A stretch of 37,560 nt of DNA, taken from Crocinitomicaceae bacterium (GTDB lineage Bacteria > Bacteroidota > Bacteroidia > Flavobacteriales_D > Crocinitomicaceae). The notes below the pieces were generated by a model. The model was not told where the DNA came from and searched no databases. It worked only from the letters and a program-made list of their open reading frames with translations. Every line of letters starts with the position of its first letter. Positions within the stretch are counted from its first letter, which is position 1. The DNA is taken from positions 1 through 37,560 of the forward strand of contig JAQXBM010000093.1 in NCBI GenBank assembly GCA_029252405.1, given 5' to 3'. This document shows positions 9,595 to 17,501 of this stretch, piece by piece. Both the position numbers and the translations under genes were made by a program.

Positions 9595-10346
9595 ACATAA
9601 CCGCGACCATTATAACATTTAATGAAGAGCGAAACATCGAACGGTGTATTCGCTCGGTTGATGGGGTCGCGGATGAAATCATTGTGTTGGATAGTTTGTC
9701 AACGGATCGAACCGAAGAGATTTGTAAATCCCTGGGAGTCCGTTTCGAGTCACGCGCTTGGGAAGGCTATTCAGAATCAAAAAATCACCTCAATAGCTTA
9801 GTTACCACAGATTACATCTTGTCTTTGGATGCTGATGAAGCCCTCGATTCAAGCCTAAAGGAAGAAATTGTCAAGCTCAAGGAAAATGAACACCCACAAA
9901 TTTACTCCGTCAACCGTCTAACGAATTACTGCGGAAAGTGGATCAAGCATTCGGGCTGGTACCCAGACATCAAAGCGCGTTTATTTCCAAAGGAAGGAAG
10001 TCGCTGGAATGGCGCCATCGTTCACGAAGAATTGATTTTTCCAGAGGGATTGAAGATCATTCAATTGGATGGTCACCTCGAACATTATTCGTATTATTCG
10101 TTCGAAGACCATCGCGCGCGAGCGGATAAATACTCGAGCTTGACTGCACAGAAAATGCATGAAGCAGGCAAGAAAGCATCTGCAATCAAACCATACTTGA
10201 GTGCATTGGGAAGGTTTGTTTCCATGTACATCCTCAAAGCGGGATTTTTGGATGGCAAAATGGGATTCAAGATTGCGCAAATTAGTGCTCAATCGAACGT
10301 GTTTAAATACAAGGAACTAAGAAGATTGAATCGTGAAAACCACTGA
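9591..10346 (+). CDS. Family 2 glycosyltransferase (WaaE/KdtX-like)
   Basis: A 251-residue GT-A fold enzyme. It starts with the nucleotide-binding segment ITATIITFNEERNIERCI, has the metal/nucleotide-binding DAD at 80-82 (LSLDADEAL), and then the segment YPDIKARLFPKEG with WNGAIVHEEL. This pattern and length match the WaaE/KdtX group that adds sugars to the lipopolysaccharide core. The acceptor cannot be read from sequence. There is no signal peptide, so it acts at the cytoplasmic face of the inner membrane. It overlaps the DUF4837 gene by 4 nt and the next glycosyltransferase by 14 nt, so the three are one translationally coupled unit. Confidence 0.88.
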   Translation: MNITATIITFNEERNIERCIRSVDGVADEIIVLDSLSTDRTEEICKSLGVRFESRAWEGYSESKNHLNSLVTTDYILSLDADEALDSSLKEEIVKLKENEHPQIYSVNRLTNYCGKWIKHSGWYPDIKARLFPKEGSRWNGAIVHEELIFPEGLKIIQLDGHLEHYSYYSFEDHRARADKYSSLTAQKMHEAGKKASAIKPYLSALGRFVSMYILKAGFLDGKMGFKIAQISAQSNVFKYKELRRLNRENH

Positions 10347-11349
10347 TTTAAACAATAAACGGTTAGTCATCAGTCGAACAGACAGCATTGGAGATGTACT
10401 GTTGACCTTGCCTATTTGCGCTTGGATAAAGTCGACGTATCCAACGGCAACCATTTTATTTCTCGGAAAAGGATACACCAAATCAGTAGTGGAATGTTAC
10501 GGTTTGGTAGATGAATTCATCGACTGGAAGGACTACGAAAACCAACCCAAGGTTGAACAAGTAGAGGGTTTCCGCTCTTTGAATGCTGATGCAATTATTC
10601 ACGTGTTTCCCAACAAAGACATCGCCTCTTTGGCGAAGAAGGTGAAAATTCCAGTGAGAGTAGGGACTTCGCACCGCTCTTATCACTTGTTGACGTGTAC
10701 ACATCGCCCCAATTTTACGCGTAAGCGATCAGATTTACACGAGTCTCAACTCAATCACGAATTGCTTCGTCCTTTTGGCTTGACTGATCTTCCGACCTTA
10801 GAGCAAATTATAGCGGCTACGAGCCATTTTCTCGCCCCGAAGGCAATATTGCCTAGTTTTGTAGAGAAAGCACTTCAGAATAAAGGAAAGAGTATCATTC
10901 TGCATCCGAAATCGCAGGGAAGTGCTCGCGAATGGCCGATAGAGAAATACGTCGAGCTTACGGATGAACTCGTCCAGCGAGATTACACGGTTTTCTTCAC
11001 AGGAACTCAAGCCGAGGGAGATCTGTTCCGGGATCAAATTCCGACAGAGGACAGCGTCATTGATACAACGGGAAAACTCAGCTTGGATGAACTGATCACC
11101 TTCATTTCTAAAGTCGATTACCTCTTAGCGTGTTCCACGGGGCCCTTGCATATCGCAGGATATTTAGGGATCAACACCATTGGTTTTTTCGTTCCTAGAC
11201 GTCCGATTCATCCAGGAAGATGGAAAGCACTCGGGCCGAAGGTTTCTATTTTGGTGAATGATCCCGAATGCGCAAAATGCGCCAAGAAAGTGGATTGTAA
11301 TTGCATTGCTGACATTTCTGTTGATCGTGTGTTGGAGCTTTTGCCGTAG
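10333..11349 (+). CDS. Family 9 glycosyltransferase (heptosyltransferase-like)
   Basis: A 338-residue GT-B enzyme of the ADP-heptose:LPS heptosyltransferase type. Typical features are the N-terminal ISRTDSIGDVLLTLP, then ILHPKSQGSAREWPIEKY and the donor-site segment LLACSTGPLHIAGYLG. The GTG start at 10333 lies inside the end of the preceding glycosyltransferase gene and gives the complete N-terminus. A cysteine-rich C-terminal stretch (CAKCAKKVDCNC) resembles the one in many Bacteroidota family members. It probably extends the lipooligosaccharide core together with its GT2 neighbour. Donor and acceptor are unknown. Confidence 0.9.
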   Translation: MKTTDLNNKRLVISRTDSIGDVLLTLPICAWIKSTYPTATILFLGKGYTKSVVECYGLVDEFIDWKDYENQPKVEQVEGFRSLNADAIIHVFPNKDIASLAKKVKIPVRVGTSHRSYHLLTCTHRPNFTRKRSDLHESQLNHELLRPFGLTDLPTLEQIIAATSHFLAPKAILPSFVEKALQNKGKSIILHPKSQGSAREWPIEKYVELTDELVQRDYTVFFTGTQAEGDLFRDQIPTEDSVIDTTGKLSLDELITFISKVDYLLACSTGPLHIAGYLGINTIGFFVPRRPIHPGRWKALGPKVSILVNDPECAKCAKKVDCNCIADISVDRVLELLP

Positions 11350-11474
11350 GACGTGATAATTGATTAAATTCATCAGAAATTAGTTAGAAAGCGATCAAAG
11401 CCCTCCTCCATATTGTTTATACAAACATCATTGTAGCCATCTCCGCAGGATTACTTTCCGCAGGATATTGCTTC

Positions 11475-12218
11475 ATGAACGGAATTGAAAATTGGTACCT
11501 CTATGGACTTTTTGCGCTGTTTTCAACCTTTTCGGTATACAACGGTCAACGCCTGATCAAATCTGCTCATCCAACTCAAACTCCCTGGTTAATGTGGGTT
11601 CAGCGGAACGAAAAGAGTCTGTACTTGGTAACATTTGCCTCTGGATTGCTCACCCTTTCGTGTCTTTTGTTGATTGGAAAGATCTCTTTTGGATCCGTTA
11701 TTTTGCTGCTTGGTTCGGGAGTGGTAAGTCTGTTCTATGTCATTCCAATAAAGGGAATCGTCATGCGCGAAATTCCCTACATCAAAGTCTATTTGATTGC
11801 ATTCACTTGGGCGCTTGTGTTGATTTTATTCCCTATGATCAACGAAGAAAAGTATCATTGGACGGTGCTTTTACACGGATTGGCTCACGCATTATTCATC
11901 GTGTCAGCGGCAATTCCTTTTGATATTCGAGATGTAAAATTTGATCAGAATTCGCAAAAAACAATCCCTCAAGTGGTCGGTGTATTTTGGGCAAAGTCGC
12001 TGTCGGTCGCTTTGCTGCTTCTCTTTGCTGGCTTGATGCTGGCATACGAACCAAGACTTGAGTTGGCGTGGTCGTTTTACCTTGCGATTGCTTTGCAGTT
12101 GATTTTACTTCTTTTCATGAATGAAAAACGGGGAGATATTTATTGTGCTGGAGCCATTGATGGAGCCATTGGGCTAGTTGGTTTGAGTTACTTCTTTTAC
12201 ACTGTAATTATATGGTAA
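11475..12218 (+). CDS. UbiA-like integral membrane protein, start uncertain
   Basis: From the first ATG this is a 247-residue protein with about seven membrane segments. The segment IPFDIRDVKFDQ (D150, D153, D157) with SQKTIPQVVG resembles the second Asp-rich motif of UbiA prenyltransferases. The first motif, normally NxxxDxxxD, is replaced by VYNGQRLIKS, so activity is doubtful. The frame stays open upstream to a TAG at 11385 and encodes 29 more residues (KALLHIVYTNIIVAISAGLL and on) that look like a genuine first membrane helix. That stretch has no ATG, GTG or TTG, so the real start may be a rare ATC/ATT codon or may have been lost. It overlaps the next gene by 7 nt. Confidence 0.65.
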   Translation: MNGIENWYLYGLFALFSTFSVYNGQRLIKSAHPTQTPWLMWVQRNEKSLYLVTFASGLLTLSCLLLIGKISFGSVILLLGSGVVSLFYVIPIKGIVMREIPYIKVYLIAFTWALVLILFPMINEEKYHWTVLLHGLAHALFIVSAAIPFDIRDVKFDQNSQKTIPQVVGVFWAKSLSVALLLLFAGLMLAYEPRLELAWSFYLAIALQLILLLFMNEKRGDIYCAGAIDGAIGLVGLSYFFYTVIIW

Positions 12219-12520
12219 TTCAAACAGTCGTTCATTATTCGTTGCATTTGCTGACGCCAGGTGTCATTGCTTTGCTCTTTTTTCGAGAGCATTGGAAGAA
12301 GGCTTGGTTAATCATGCTGGCAACAATGTTGGTGGATTTGGACCACTTGCTCGCCACTCCAATTTTCGATCCTGAGCGTTGTAGCATAGGATTTCACCCT
12401 TTACATTCTTACATCGCGATTGGACTCTATCCAATTCTGCTTTTCTTCTCGAAAACCCGCATTTTAGGTGTTGGATTGTTGTTTCACATGTTGACGGATT
12501 TCGTCGATTGTCAATTCTAA
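12212..12520 (+). CDS. DUF6122-like small membrane protein
   Basis: A 102-residue protein, mostly hydrophobic, with three or four membrane segments. It carries conserved polar motifs: HYSLHLLTPG, VDLDHLLATPIFDP, RCSIGFHPLHS and FHMLTDFVDC. This pattern matches the DUF6122 family of Bacteroidota. The many His and Asp residues within or near membrane helices suggest a buried metal-binding or catalytic site, similar in style to YdjM/LexA-regulated membrane hydrolases with DxDH motifs. No function is established to my knowledge. Its start lies inside the end of the UbiA-like gene, so the two are coupled. Confidence 0.7.
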   Translation: MVIQTVVHYSLHLLTPGVIALLFFREHWKKAWLIMLATMLVDLDHLLATPIFDPERCSIGFHPLHSYIAIGLYPILLFFSKTRILGVGLLFHMLTDFVDCQF

Positions 12521-12563
12521 TATCTGCAGAGCAATAAATCAGGTGAACACTTCACGTGTTTCG

Positions 12564-12594
12564 TTGGCCAAAAAGTAGGAAAAGCGGTATCTTG
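12564..12594 (+). promoter_or_regulatory. Possible promoter for the T9SS subtilase gene
   Basis: TTG at 12564-12566, a 21-bp spacer and TATCTTG at 12588-12594 resemble the Bacteroidota promoter, with the -7 box one base short. The -7 box ends only 5 bp before the ATG, so the transcript would be nearly leaderless. Confidence 0.3.
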
Positions 12595-12599
12595 TAAGC

Positions 12600-14201
12600 A
12601 TGAAATCAATCTCCATTCTCCTCCTGATTTTGTCGAGTGCATTGTATTCCGTTGCGCAAGACACGAAAATCATTTTTTTGAAAGAGAACACCAAGCAAAC
12701 TCTTGTTGAGAATCCAGATGCGCTTTTTACAGAAAAGTCCTTGGAAAGACGTGAAAAGGAAAACGTTTCTTTTGATCATTACGATCTTCCTGTGAACAAG
12801 GAAATCCTCGCAGAATTATCTGAGGATGGCGAAGTGTTGAGCGTGTCAAAATGGTTAAATGCCCTTACGTTTATTTCGAGCTTAACGGCAGATGAGCTCA
12901 TGGCGAAATACAATTTCATTGATCGAATTCAGGTCGTGAATAGATCATCAAAATCAAAAAAGGATAGCAAGAAGAACAAGTTTGAAGTGGCGGGGAAGTC
13001 CTTGGATTACGGTGTTGCATCTGTACAATTAGAGCAAATCAACTTGGATTGTTTACACGATATGGGATTCACAGGTGATGGGGTTTACGTTGGAGTCATC
13101 GACGCAGGGTTTCACAACATGCATTCTGTCAGTTATTTCGATGCACTTTACCTCGAGAACAGAGTGATGGATTCGTTCAATTTTGTAACCAATGGTCAAA
13201 CCATTTACGGTTCAAGTGGACACGGAACAGCAGTAACCTCATGCATCGTTGGTGAGGGCTCGAACAACGGTCAGTACATAGGCGCGGCAGTTGATAGTGA
13301 TTTGGCTCTGTACCTTTCCGAAGATGTGAACTCCGAAACCGAAATCGAAGAATTCTATTTAGTACAAGCCCTTGAACGAGCAGATTCAATGGGGGTTGAA
13401 GTGGTCAATATTTCGCTCGGTTATTTCGGGTTTGATGATTCAACTACGAGTCATGTGTATGCTGATTTGGACGGAGCAACGACAATAGCAGCCATGGGCG
13501 TGAATATCGCTAAGTCGAAAGGGATTTTTGTGGTTTCGGCGGCAGGAAACTCTGGACCATCGAACATTTCCACGCCTTGCGATGCAACGGGAGGATTTTG
13601 TGTTGGAGCGGTCACGGCCACTGGAGATTACGCGTGGTTTTCATCTGTTGGACCTACTGCTGATGGACGAGTGAAACCCGACGTTATGGCAAGAGGCGGC
13701 GAGGCTTGGTTCGTTAACGTAATCGATTCATTGGAACAAGGAAACGGAACGTCATTAGCAACACCGATAATTGCTGGAGGTGTAGCTTGTTTGATTCAGG
13801 CACACCCAAGTAAAACGGTCGACGAAATAATGGATGCGATCAGAGAATCGGCAAGTGTGTTTACATCACCAAACGACACAATGGGATATGGAATTCCGGA
13901 TTTTTGCCTGGCCAACGCCATTCTGAATGATAATGTGAGTGTTCCAACAATTGAAGAAGCTCAAGTATCGATTTATCCAAATCCGACAGCAGGTGTACTT
14001 ACGATTTCAGGGCTAGAAAATTCCAATGAAACAATCGAAATCACCTTGTTTGATAATCTGGGAAGGCGTGTTTTCAACGAAACTAAAATCGTTCAAACAG
14101 AAATGAGTTTGAATTTGGCGTCCCTCAATAAGGGCATGTATCATTTGGTAATGAATCAAGCGGGAAAATTCATAAGAAGAAACATTTCAGTGTCGAAATA
14201 A
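12600..14201 (+). CDS. S8 family serine peptidase with T9SS sorting domain
   Basis: A 533-residue secreted subtilisin-type protease. A signal peptide (ending YSVAQ) is followed by a propeptide-like segment (about 21-130) and the catalytic domain. The triad is D168 in GVIDAGF, H208 in SSGHGTAV and S385 in NGTSLATP, with the oxyanion asparagine N317 in AAGNSG. Residues about 460-533 are a type A T9SS sorting domain (VSIYPNPTAG ... SLNKGMYHLVMN). The protein should be secreted or cell-surface attached and degrade extracellular protein. All active-site residues are intact. It stands alone between two unrelated genes. Confidence 0.92.
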   Translation: MKSISILLLILSSALYSVAQDTKIIFLKENTKQTLVENPDALFTEKSLERREKENVSFDHYDLPVNKEILAELSEDGEVLSVSKWLNALTFISSLTADELMAKYNFIDRIQVVNRSSKSKKDSKKNKFEVAGKSLDYGVASVQLEQINLDCLHDMGFTGDGVYVGVIDAGFHNMHSVSYFDALYLENRVMDSFNFVTNGQTIYGSSGHGTAVTSCIVGEGSNNGQYIGAAVDSDLALYLSEDVNSETEIEEFYLVQALERADSMGVEVVNISLGYFGFDDSTTSHVYADLDGATTIAAMGVNIAKSKGIFVVSAAGNSGPSNISTPCDATGGFCVGAVTATGDYAWFSSVGPTADGRVKPDVMARGGEAWFVNVIDSLEQGNGTSLATPIIAGGVACLIQAHPSKTVDEIMDAIRESASVFTSPNDTMGYGIPDFCLANAILNDNVSVPTIEEAQVSIYPNPTAGVLTISGLENSNETIEITLFDNLGRRVFNETKIVQTEMSLNLASLNKGMYHLVMNQAGKFIRRNISVSK

Positions 14202-14270
14202 TACGACTTGTCAGGTTTTGATCACGGGTACGACTAAGTCAACAAAAGAACCAAACCCTAAAATAGCATC

Positions 14271-15026
14271 ATGCCTGAAAAAGTATCATTTTTGAATGAG
14301 AGCGGTCAAACGCTTGCTGCCCGATTGGAATTGCCAGACGGAGAGCCGATTGGTTTTGCTTTATTCGCGCATTGTTTCACCTGCAACAAGGATCTCACAG
14401 CACTGCGAAACATCAGTCGGGCATTGATGAAGTCAGGAATTGCCGTTCTTCGTTTCGATTTCACAGGATTAGGAGAAAGCGAAGGTGATTTTGAGATCAC
14501 CAACTTTTCATCAAACGTCGATGACTTGATTTGCGCGGCAGATTTTATGAAAGAAAACTATCAGGCGCCGAGCATTTTAATTGGTCATTCGCTGGGAGGC
14601 GCAGCAGTCATTTTTGCTGCAAATAGAATTGAAAGTGTTACTGCTGTCGCGACAATAGGAGCCCCTTCAGATCCTAATCATGTTGCTCATTTATTCGGAT
14701 CGGGAATTGACAAAATCAAAGAAGAAGGCGAAGCTCGATTGTTAATAGGGGGCAGAAAATTCAATATTCAGAAGCAATTTTTGGACGACATCAACGACAA
14801 GAACATGTCATCGACCCTCAAGAAAATGAGGAAGCCGCTGTTGGTGATGCATTCGCCTCAGGACACGGTGGTGGAAATTGAAAATGCAGCAAAGATTTAT
14901 CAAGATGCTTGGCATCCAAAGAGCTTTGTTTCACTGGATGGTGCAGATCATTTGTTGTCAGATAGGCGAGACTCTGTCTACGTCGGGAACATGGTTGCAA
15001 CTTGGTCAGAGAGATATTTGGGCTGA
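14271..15026 (+). CDS. Alpha/beta hydrolase
   Basis: A 251-residue alpha/beta-hydrolase fold protein without signal peptide. The catalytic set is S107 in the nucleophile elbow GHSLGG, D198 in HSPQDTVV and H227 in DGADHLL. Segments FAHCFTCNKDL and LRFDFTGLGESEGDF match the group that in other bacteria is often fused to an OsmC peroxiredoxin-like domain. Here the protein ends after the hydrolase domain, so it is the stand-alone form. The substrate is unknown; ester hydrolysis is likely. It converges with radA, with about 34 bp between the stops that contain a palindromic repeat. Confidence 0.85.
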   Translation: MPEKVSFLNESGQTLAARLELPDGEPIGFALFAHCFTCNKDLTALRNISRALMKSGIAVLRFDFTGLGESEGDFEITNFSSNVDDLICAADFMKENYQAPSILIGHSLGGAAVIFAANRIESVTAVATIGAPSDPNHVAHLFGSGIDKIKEEGEARLLIGGRKFNIQKQFLDDINDKNMSSTLKKMRKPLLVMHSPQDTVVEIENAAKIYQDAWHPKSFVSLDGADHLLSDRRDSVYVGNMVATWSERYLG

Positions 15027-15034
15027 AAGTCGGA

Positions 15035-15054
15035 CATCGAGCGGAGTCGAGATG
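15035..15054. repeat. Palindromic REP-like element between converging genes
   Basis: CATCGAGCGGAGTCGAGATG is an imperfect palindrome: CATC pairs with GATG and two TCGA boxes flank the centre. It fills the gap between the alpha/beta hydrolase stop and the radA stop. From memory, the same motif is common between genes in Bacteroidota. It may fold into a hairpin in both transcripts and act as a weak bidirectional transcript end, but there is no T run. Confidence 0.55.
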
Positions 15055-15060
15055 GGAGTT

Positions 15061-16425
15061 CTAAGCAAACAACGCCCTCACAACCTCCGTAATCTTCCCA
15101 CACTGAACCAATTCAATGTTGAAGTTCTTCTGATCGATTCCTTTGTTGTATTTCGAAATGATGATTTTATCAAACCCCAATTTCTCAGCCTCATAAATCC
15201 GTTGATCGATTCTGTTCACAGGGCGAACCTCTCCGGAAAGACCTACCTCTGCCGAAAGAGCAATGTTTTTAGGAATGGCGATATCAGCATTGGACGAAAG
15301 AACGGCTGCAACTACCGCTAAATCAATTGCGGGATCATCCACTTTGATTCCTCCAGCGATGTTCAGGAAAACGTCTTTTGCTCCAAGTTTAAATCCGCAT
15401 CGTTTTTCCATAACAGCGAGTAACATGTTCAATCGTTTGCTGTCAAAGCCTGTCGATGAGCGCTGTGGTGTTCCGTATGCCGCGGTGCTCACCAAAGCTT
15501 GAACTTCAATCAGCATAGGTCGCATCCCTTCGAGTGTTGCCGCGATTGAAATTCCACTCAAGGAACTGTCGGTGTTGGTAATCAGTATTTCTGAGGGATT
15601 CTCCACTTGTCGCAATCCTTGACTGTTCATTTCATAAATTCCCAGCTCGTTCGTGCTTCCAAATCGGTTTTTGATCGATCGCAACAAACGATAAACGTGA
15701 TTTCGGTCTCCTTCAAACTGAAGAACGGCGTCCACCATGTGCTCCAAGACTTTTGGTCCTGCAAGCGAGCCTTCTTTGGTGATGTGTCCAATCAGAAAGA
15801 CTGGAACATTGGTTTGCTTCGCGTATCGCAACAACTGAGCGGTACACTCCCGAACTTGAGAAATGCTTCCAGGTGAACTTTCAATCGTTGGAGAATACAA
15901 AGTCTGAATCGAATCAATGATGAGTACGTCCGGTTCAACTTCCTCAGCTTGCTGAAAGATGTTCTGAATGTTCGTTTCGGTCAGAATGAAACACGCTTGG
16001 TTTTTTACCCCAATGCGCTCGGCTCTCATTTTGATTTGCTGATCACTTTCCTCTCCAGAAACGTACAAGACATTCATTTTGGATGTCGCTACTGCCATTT
16101 GCAAGAGCAATGTAGATTTTCCGATTCCTGGCTCACCTCCGAAAAGTACAAGCGATCCCGGCACAATTCCTCCACCCAAAACACGATCCAGTTCAGTATC
16201 TCCCAGTAAAATTCTTGGGTGCTCCTGATTCTGAATTTCTTGCAGAGATTGAGGTTTAGCCGCACGTTCAGATTTTGAAAACGCTACAACTGAAGATGGC
16301 ACTTGCTTCTGAATTAACTCTTCGACAAAGGTGTTCCATTCACTGCACGACGGACATTTCCCCAACCATTTTGGAGTTTCGTGACCACAATTTTGACAGA
16401 AAAACGCTGATTTTACCTTCGCCAT
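15061..16425 (-). CDS. radA: DNA repair protein RadA
   Basis: A 454-residue RecA-like ATPase that drives branch migration of recombination intermediates. It has the N-terminal C4 zinc finger (C10, C13, C24, C27 in the form CxxCG ... GKCPSC), the Walker A GGEPGIGKST at 96-105, a Walker B (DVLIIDSIQ) and the RadA signature KNRFG at 252-256. A C-terminal Lon-protease-like domain (about 275-454, LIEVQALVSTAAYGTPQR and on) completes it. Full length with all motifs intact. It is transcribed from its own promoter at 16442-16471 and converges with the alpha/beta hydrolase gene. Confidence 0.97.
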   Translation of the reverse strand: MAKVKSAFFCQNCGHETPKWLGKCPSCSEWNTFVEELIQKQVPSSVVAFSKSERAAKPQSLQEIQNQEHPRILLGDTELDRVLGGGIVPGSLVLFGGEPGIGKSTLLLQMAVATSKMNVLYVSGEESDQQIKMRAERIGVKNQACFILTETNIQNIFQQAEEVEPDVLIIDSIQTLYSPTIESSPGSISQVRECTAQLLRYAKQTNVPVFLIGHITKEGSLAGPKVLEHMVDAVLQFEGDRNHVYRLLRSIKNRFGSTNELGIYEMNSQGLRQVENPSEILITNTDSSLSGISIAATLEGMRPMLIEVQALVSTAAYGTPQRSSTGFDSKRLNMLLAVMEKRCGFKLGAKDVFLNIAGGIKVDDPAIDLAVVAAVLSSNADIAIPKNIALSAEVGLSGEVRPVNRIDQRIYEAEKLGFDKIIISKYNKGIDQKNFNIELVQCGKITEVVRALFA

Positions 16426-16441
16426 GAATTTGATTTAGATT

Positions 16442-16471
16442 CAAATATAAAGATAACTCTAAGAGCGGCAA
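16442..16471 (-). promoter_or_regulatory. Bacteroidota-type promoter for radA
   Basis: Read on the minus strand, TTG (16471-16469), a 19-bp spacer and TATATTTG (16449-16442) match the consensus exactly. The -7 box lies 16 bp from the radA start, giving a leader of only about 10 nt. Confidence 0.7.
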
Positions 16472-16589
16472 TGATAGCTTTAATAGGGACTTTTTTGTCT
16501 CTTGACAGAGTCAGACTTACGCTTCGTCGTAAAAATACGGCGGAGTTGGCAAAAGTCACGTTTTATCGGTATTATTGAGTATCAATCGC

Positions 16590-17243
16590 ATGCTGCAACG
16601 AAGATTCATACACCTTTTTAACGTTCTCTCAGGCAGAGAATTTTACCGTCGAAACAAACACAACTCGAAACGACTGTGGAAAAGAGGCTTTGTATTTCTT
16701 CCTTGGTACCTCATTGGGGTAGTTTTCGCCGTTCTTGATCTGTTTTTCCTAGGATATCTCACGCAGGCGATCATGCAAATCACCCAACGGAATGGAAGAA
16801 AATTGACAACTCAGGAATTGGAGTTGTTTTCGACCTTAACTGATGATACCTCGTATTTGAAAACGGTTCGCGTATATGAAAAATCGTGGGTGGCGAAATT
16901 TGGAGCTTGGATGAATCGGAGAAACTCCCTCGGGTTAGGCTTGGCAAATACTGTTCATTTCAGTCGAGAAATCGATAGTGCTAAAAGCCCTTCTGATTGT
17001 CGTTGGTTGGTGCACGAAGTGGCGCACACGCTGCAATTTAAGTACAGAGGATTGATCTACATTCCAGAATGCCTCGCGGCTCAACAATTCTCGGGTTATA
17101 CATTTGGAGGAAAACAAACGTTGAAGCTAGCGAAAAAATTACGCGCATTCAACCCTGAACAACAGGCCGACATATTCGTTGTGATGCAGCTCTCGAATCT
17201 TGAAAGTGCCATTCGAGAAGAAGTCAAGAAAGGAAATTGGTAA
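16590..17243 (+). CDS. Membrane-anchored protein with HExxH zinc-peptidase-like motif
   Basis: From the ATG at 16590 the protein has 217 residues. A TTG at 16575 in the same frame is a less likely start because it falls in a promoter-like box. A basic N-terminus precedes one strong membrane helix (about 34-55). The downstream part contains LVHEVAHTLQ with H142, E143 and H146, a typical zinc-binding HExxH, and a possible third ligand E160 in YIPECLAAQ. The motif resembles DUF4157-type and related peptidases, but I do not recognise the family. Substrate unknown. Its stop abuts the stop of the opposing gene with no spacer. Confidence 0.7.
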   Translation: MLQRRFIHLFNVLSGREFYRRNKHNSKRLWKRGFVFLPWYLIGVVFAVLDLFFLGYLTQAIMQITQRNGRKLTTQELELFSTLTDDTSYLKTVRVYEKSWVAKFGAWMNRRNSLGLGLANTVHFSREIDSAKSPSDCRWLVHEVAHTLQFKYRGLIYIPECLAAQQFSGYTFGGKQTLKLAKKLRAFNPEQQADIFVVMQLSNLESAIREEVKKGNW

Positions 17244-17447
17244 TTATCCAGCGAAGTTTCTACGTGCTGCACGTTGACATCTGCGCTTACGTTTTGCTTT
17301 TACGCGTTTTACTCTGCGCTTTTTCTTTTTACCACCATCGAAAACAACTGTTTCCGTTGAAAAAGATGCTTTTTCTGATGTAAATTCTGTCGCGGCCATT
17401 CCTGAAAGGCAAAAGCTAAATGCGAAGGCTGTCAATAAATACTTCAT
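17244..17447 (-). CDS. Small basic secreted protein
   Basis: A 67-residue protein starting at the ATG at 17447; an earlier in-frame start at 17474 would put nine residues before the signal peptide. Residues 1-19 or so form a signal peptide (MKYLLTAFAFSFCLSGMAA). The mature part is about 45 residues and ends in a run of lysines and arginines (GGKKKKRRVKRVKAKRKRR, then CQRAARRNFAG) with a single cysteine. Such short cationic exported proteins occur in Bacteroidota without known function. Binding to nucleic acid, lipopolysaccharide or membranes is possible but unproven. Confidence 0.6.
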   Translation of the reverse strand: MKYLLTAFAFSFCLSGMAATEFTSEKASFSTETVVFDGGKKKKRRVKRVKAKRKRRCQRAARRNFAG

Positions 17448-17474
17448 AATGTTCCTGGTTTGATATTGATACAA

Positions 17475-17489
17475 CGCTAAAAATTAGCG
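17475..17489. terminator. Weak hairpin between two minus-strand genes
   Basis: CGCTAA (17475-17480), AAA, TTAGCG (17484-17489) form a perfect 6-bp stem just after the DUF4255 gene. There is no long T run on the minus strand, so it is at best a weak transcript end or an RNA-stabilising hairpin. Confidence 0.3.
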
Positions 17490-17501
17490 GATGTTACGTG
17501 A

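Noticed and set aside
16502-16507. TTGACA as a classical sigma-70 -35 box
   Set aside because: Bacteroidota promoters do not use this box and there is no TATAAT at the right distance; the TTG-N21-TATTATTG near 16546-16577 is more plausible but still weak.
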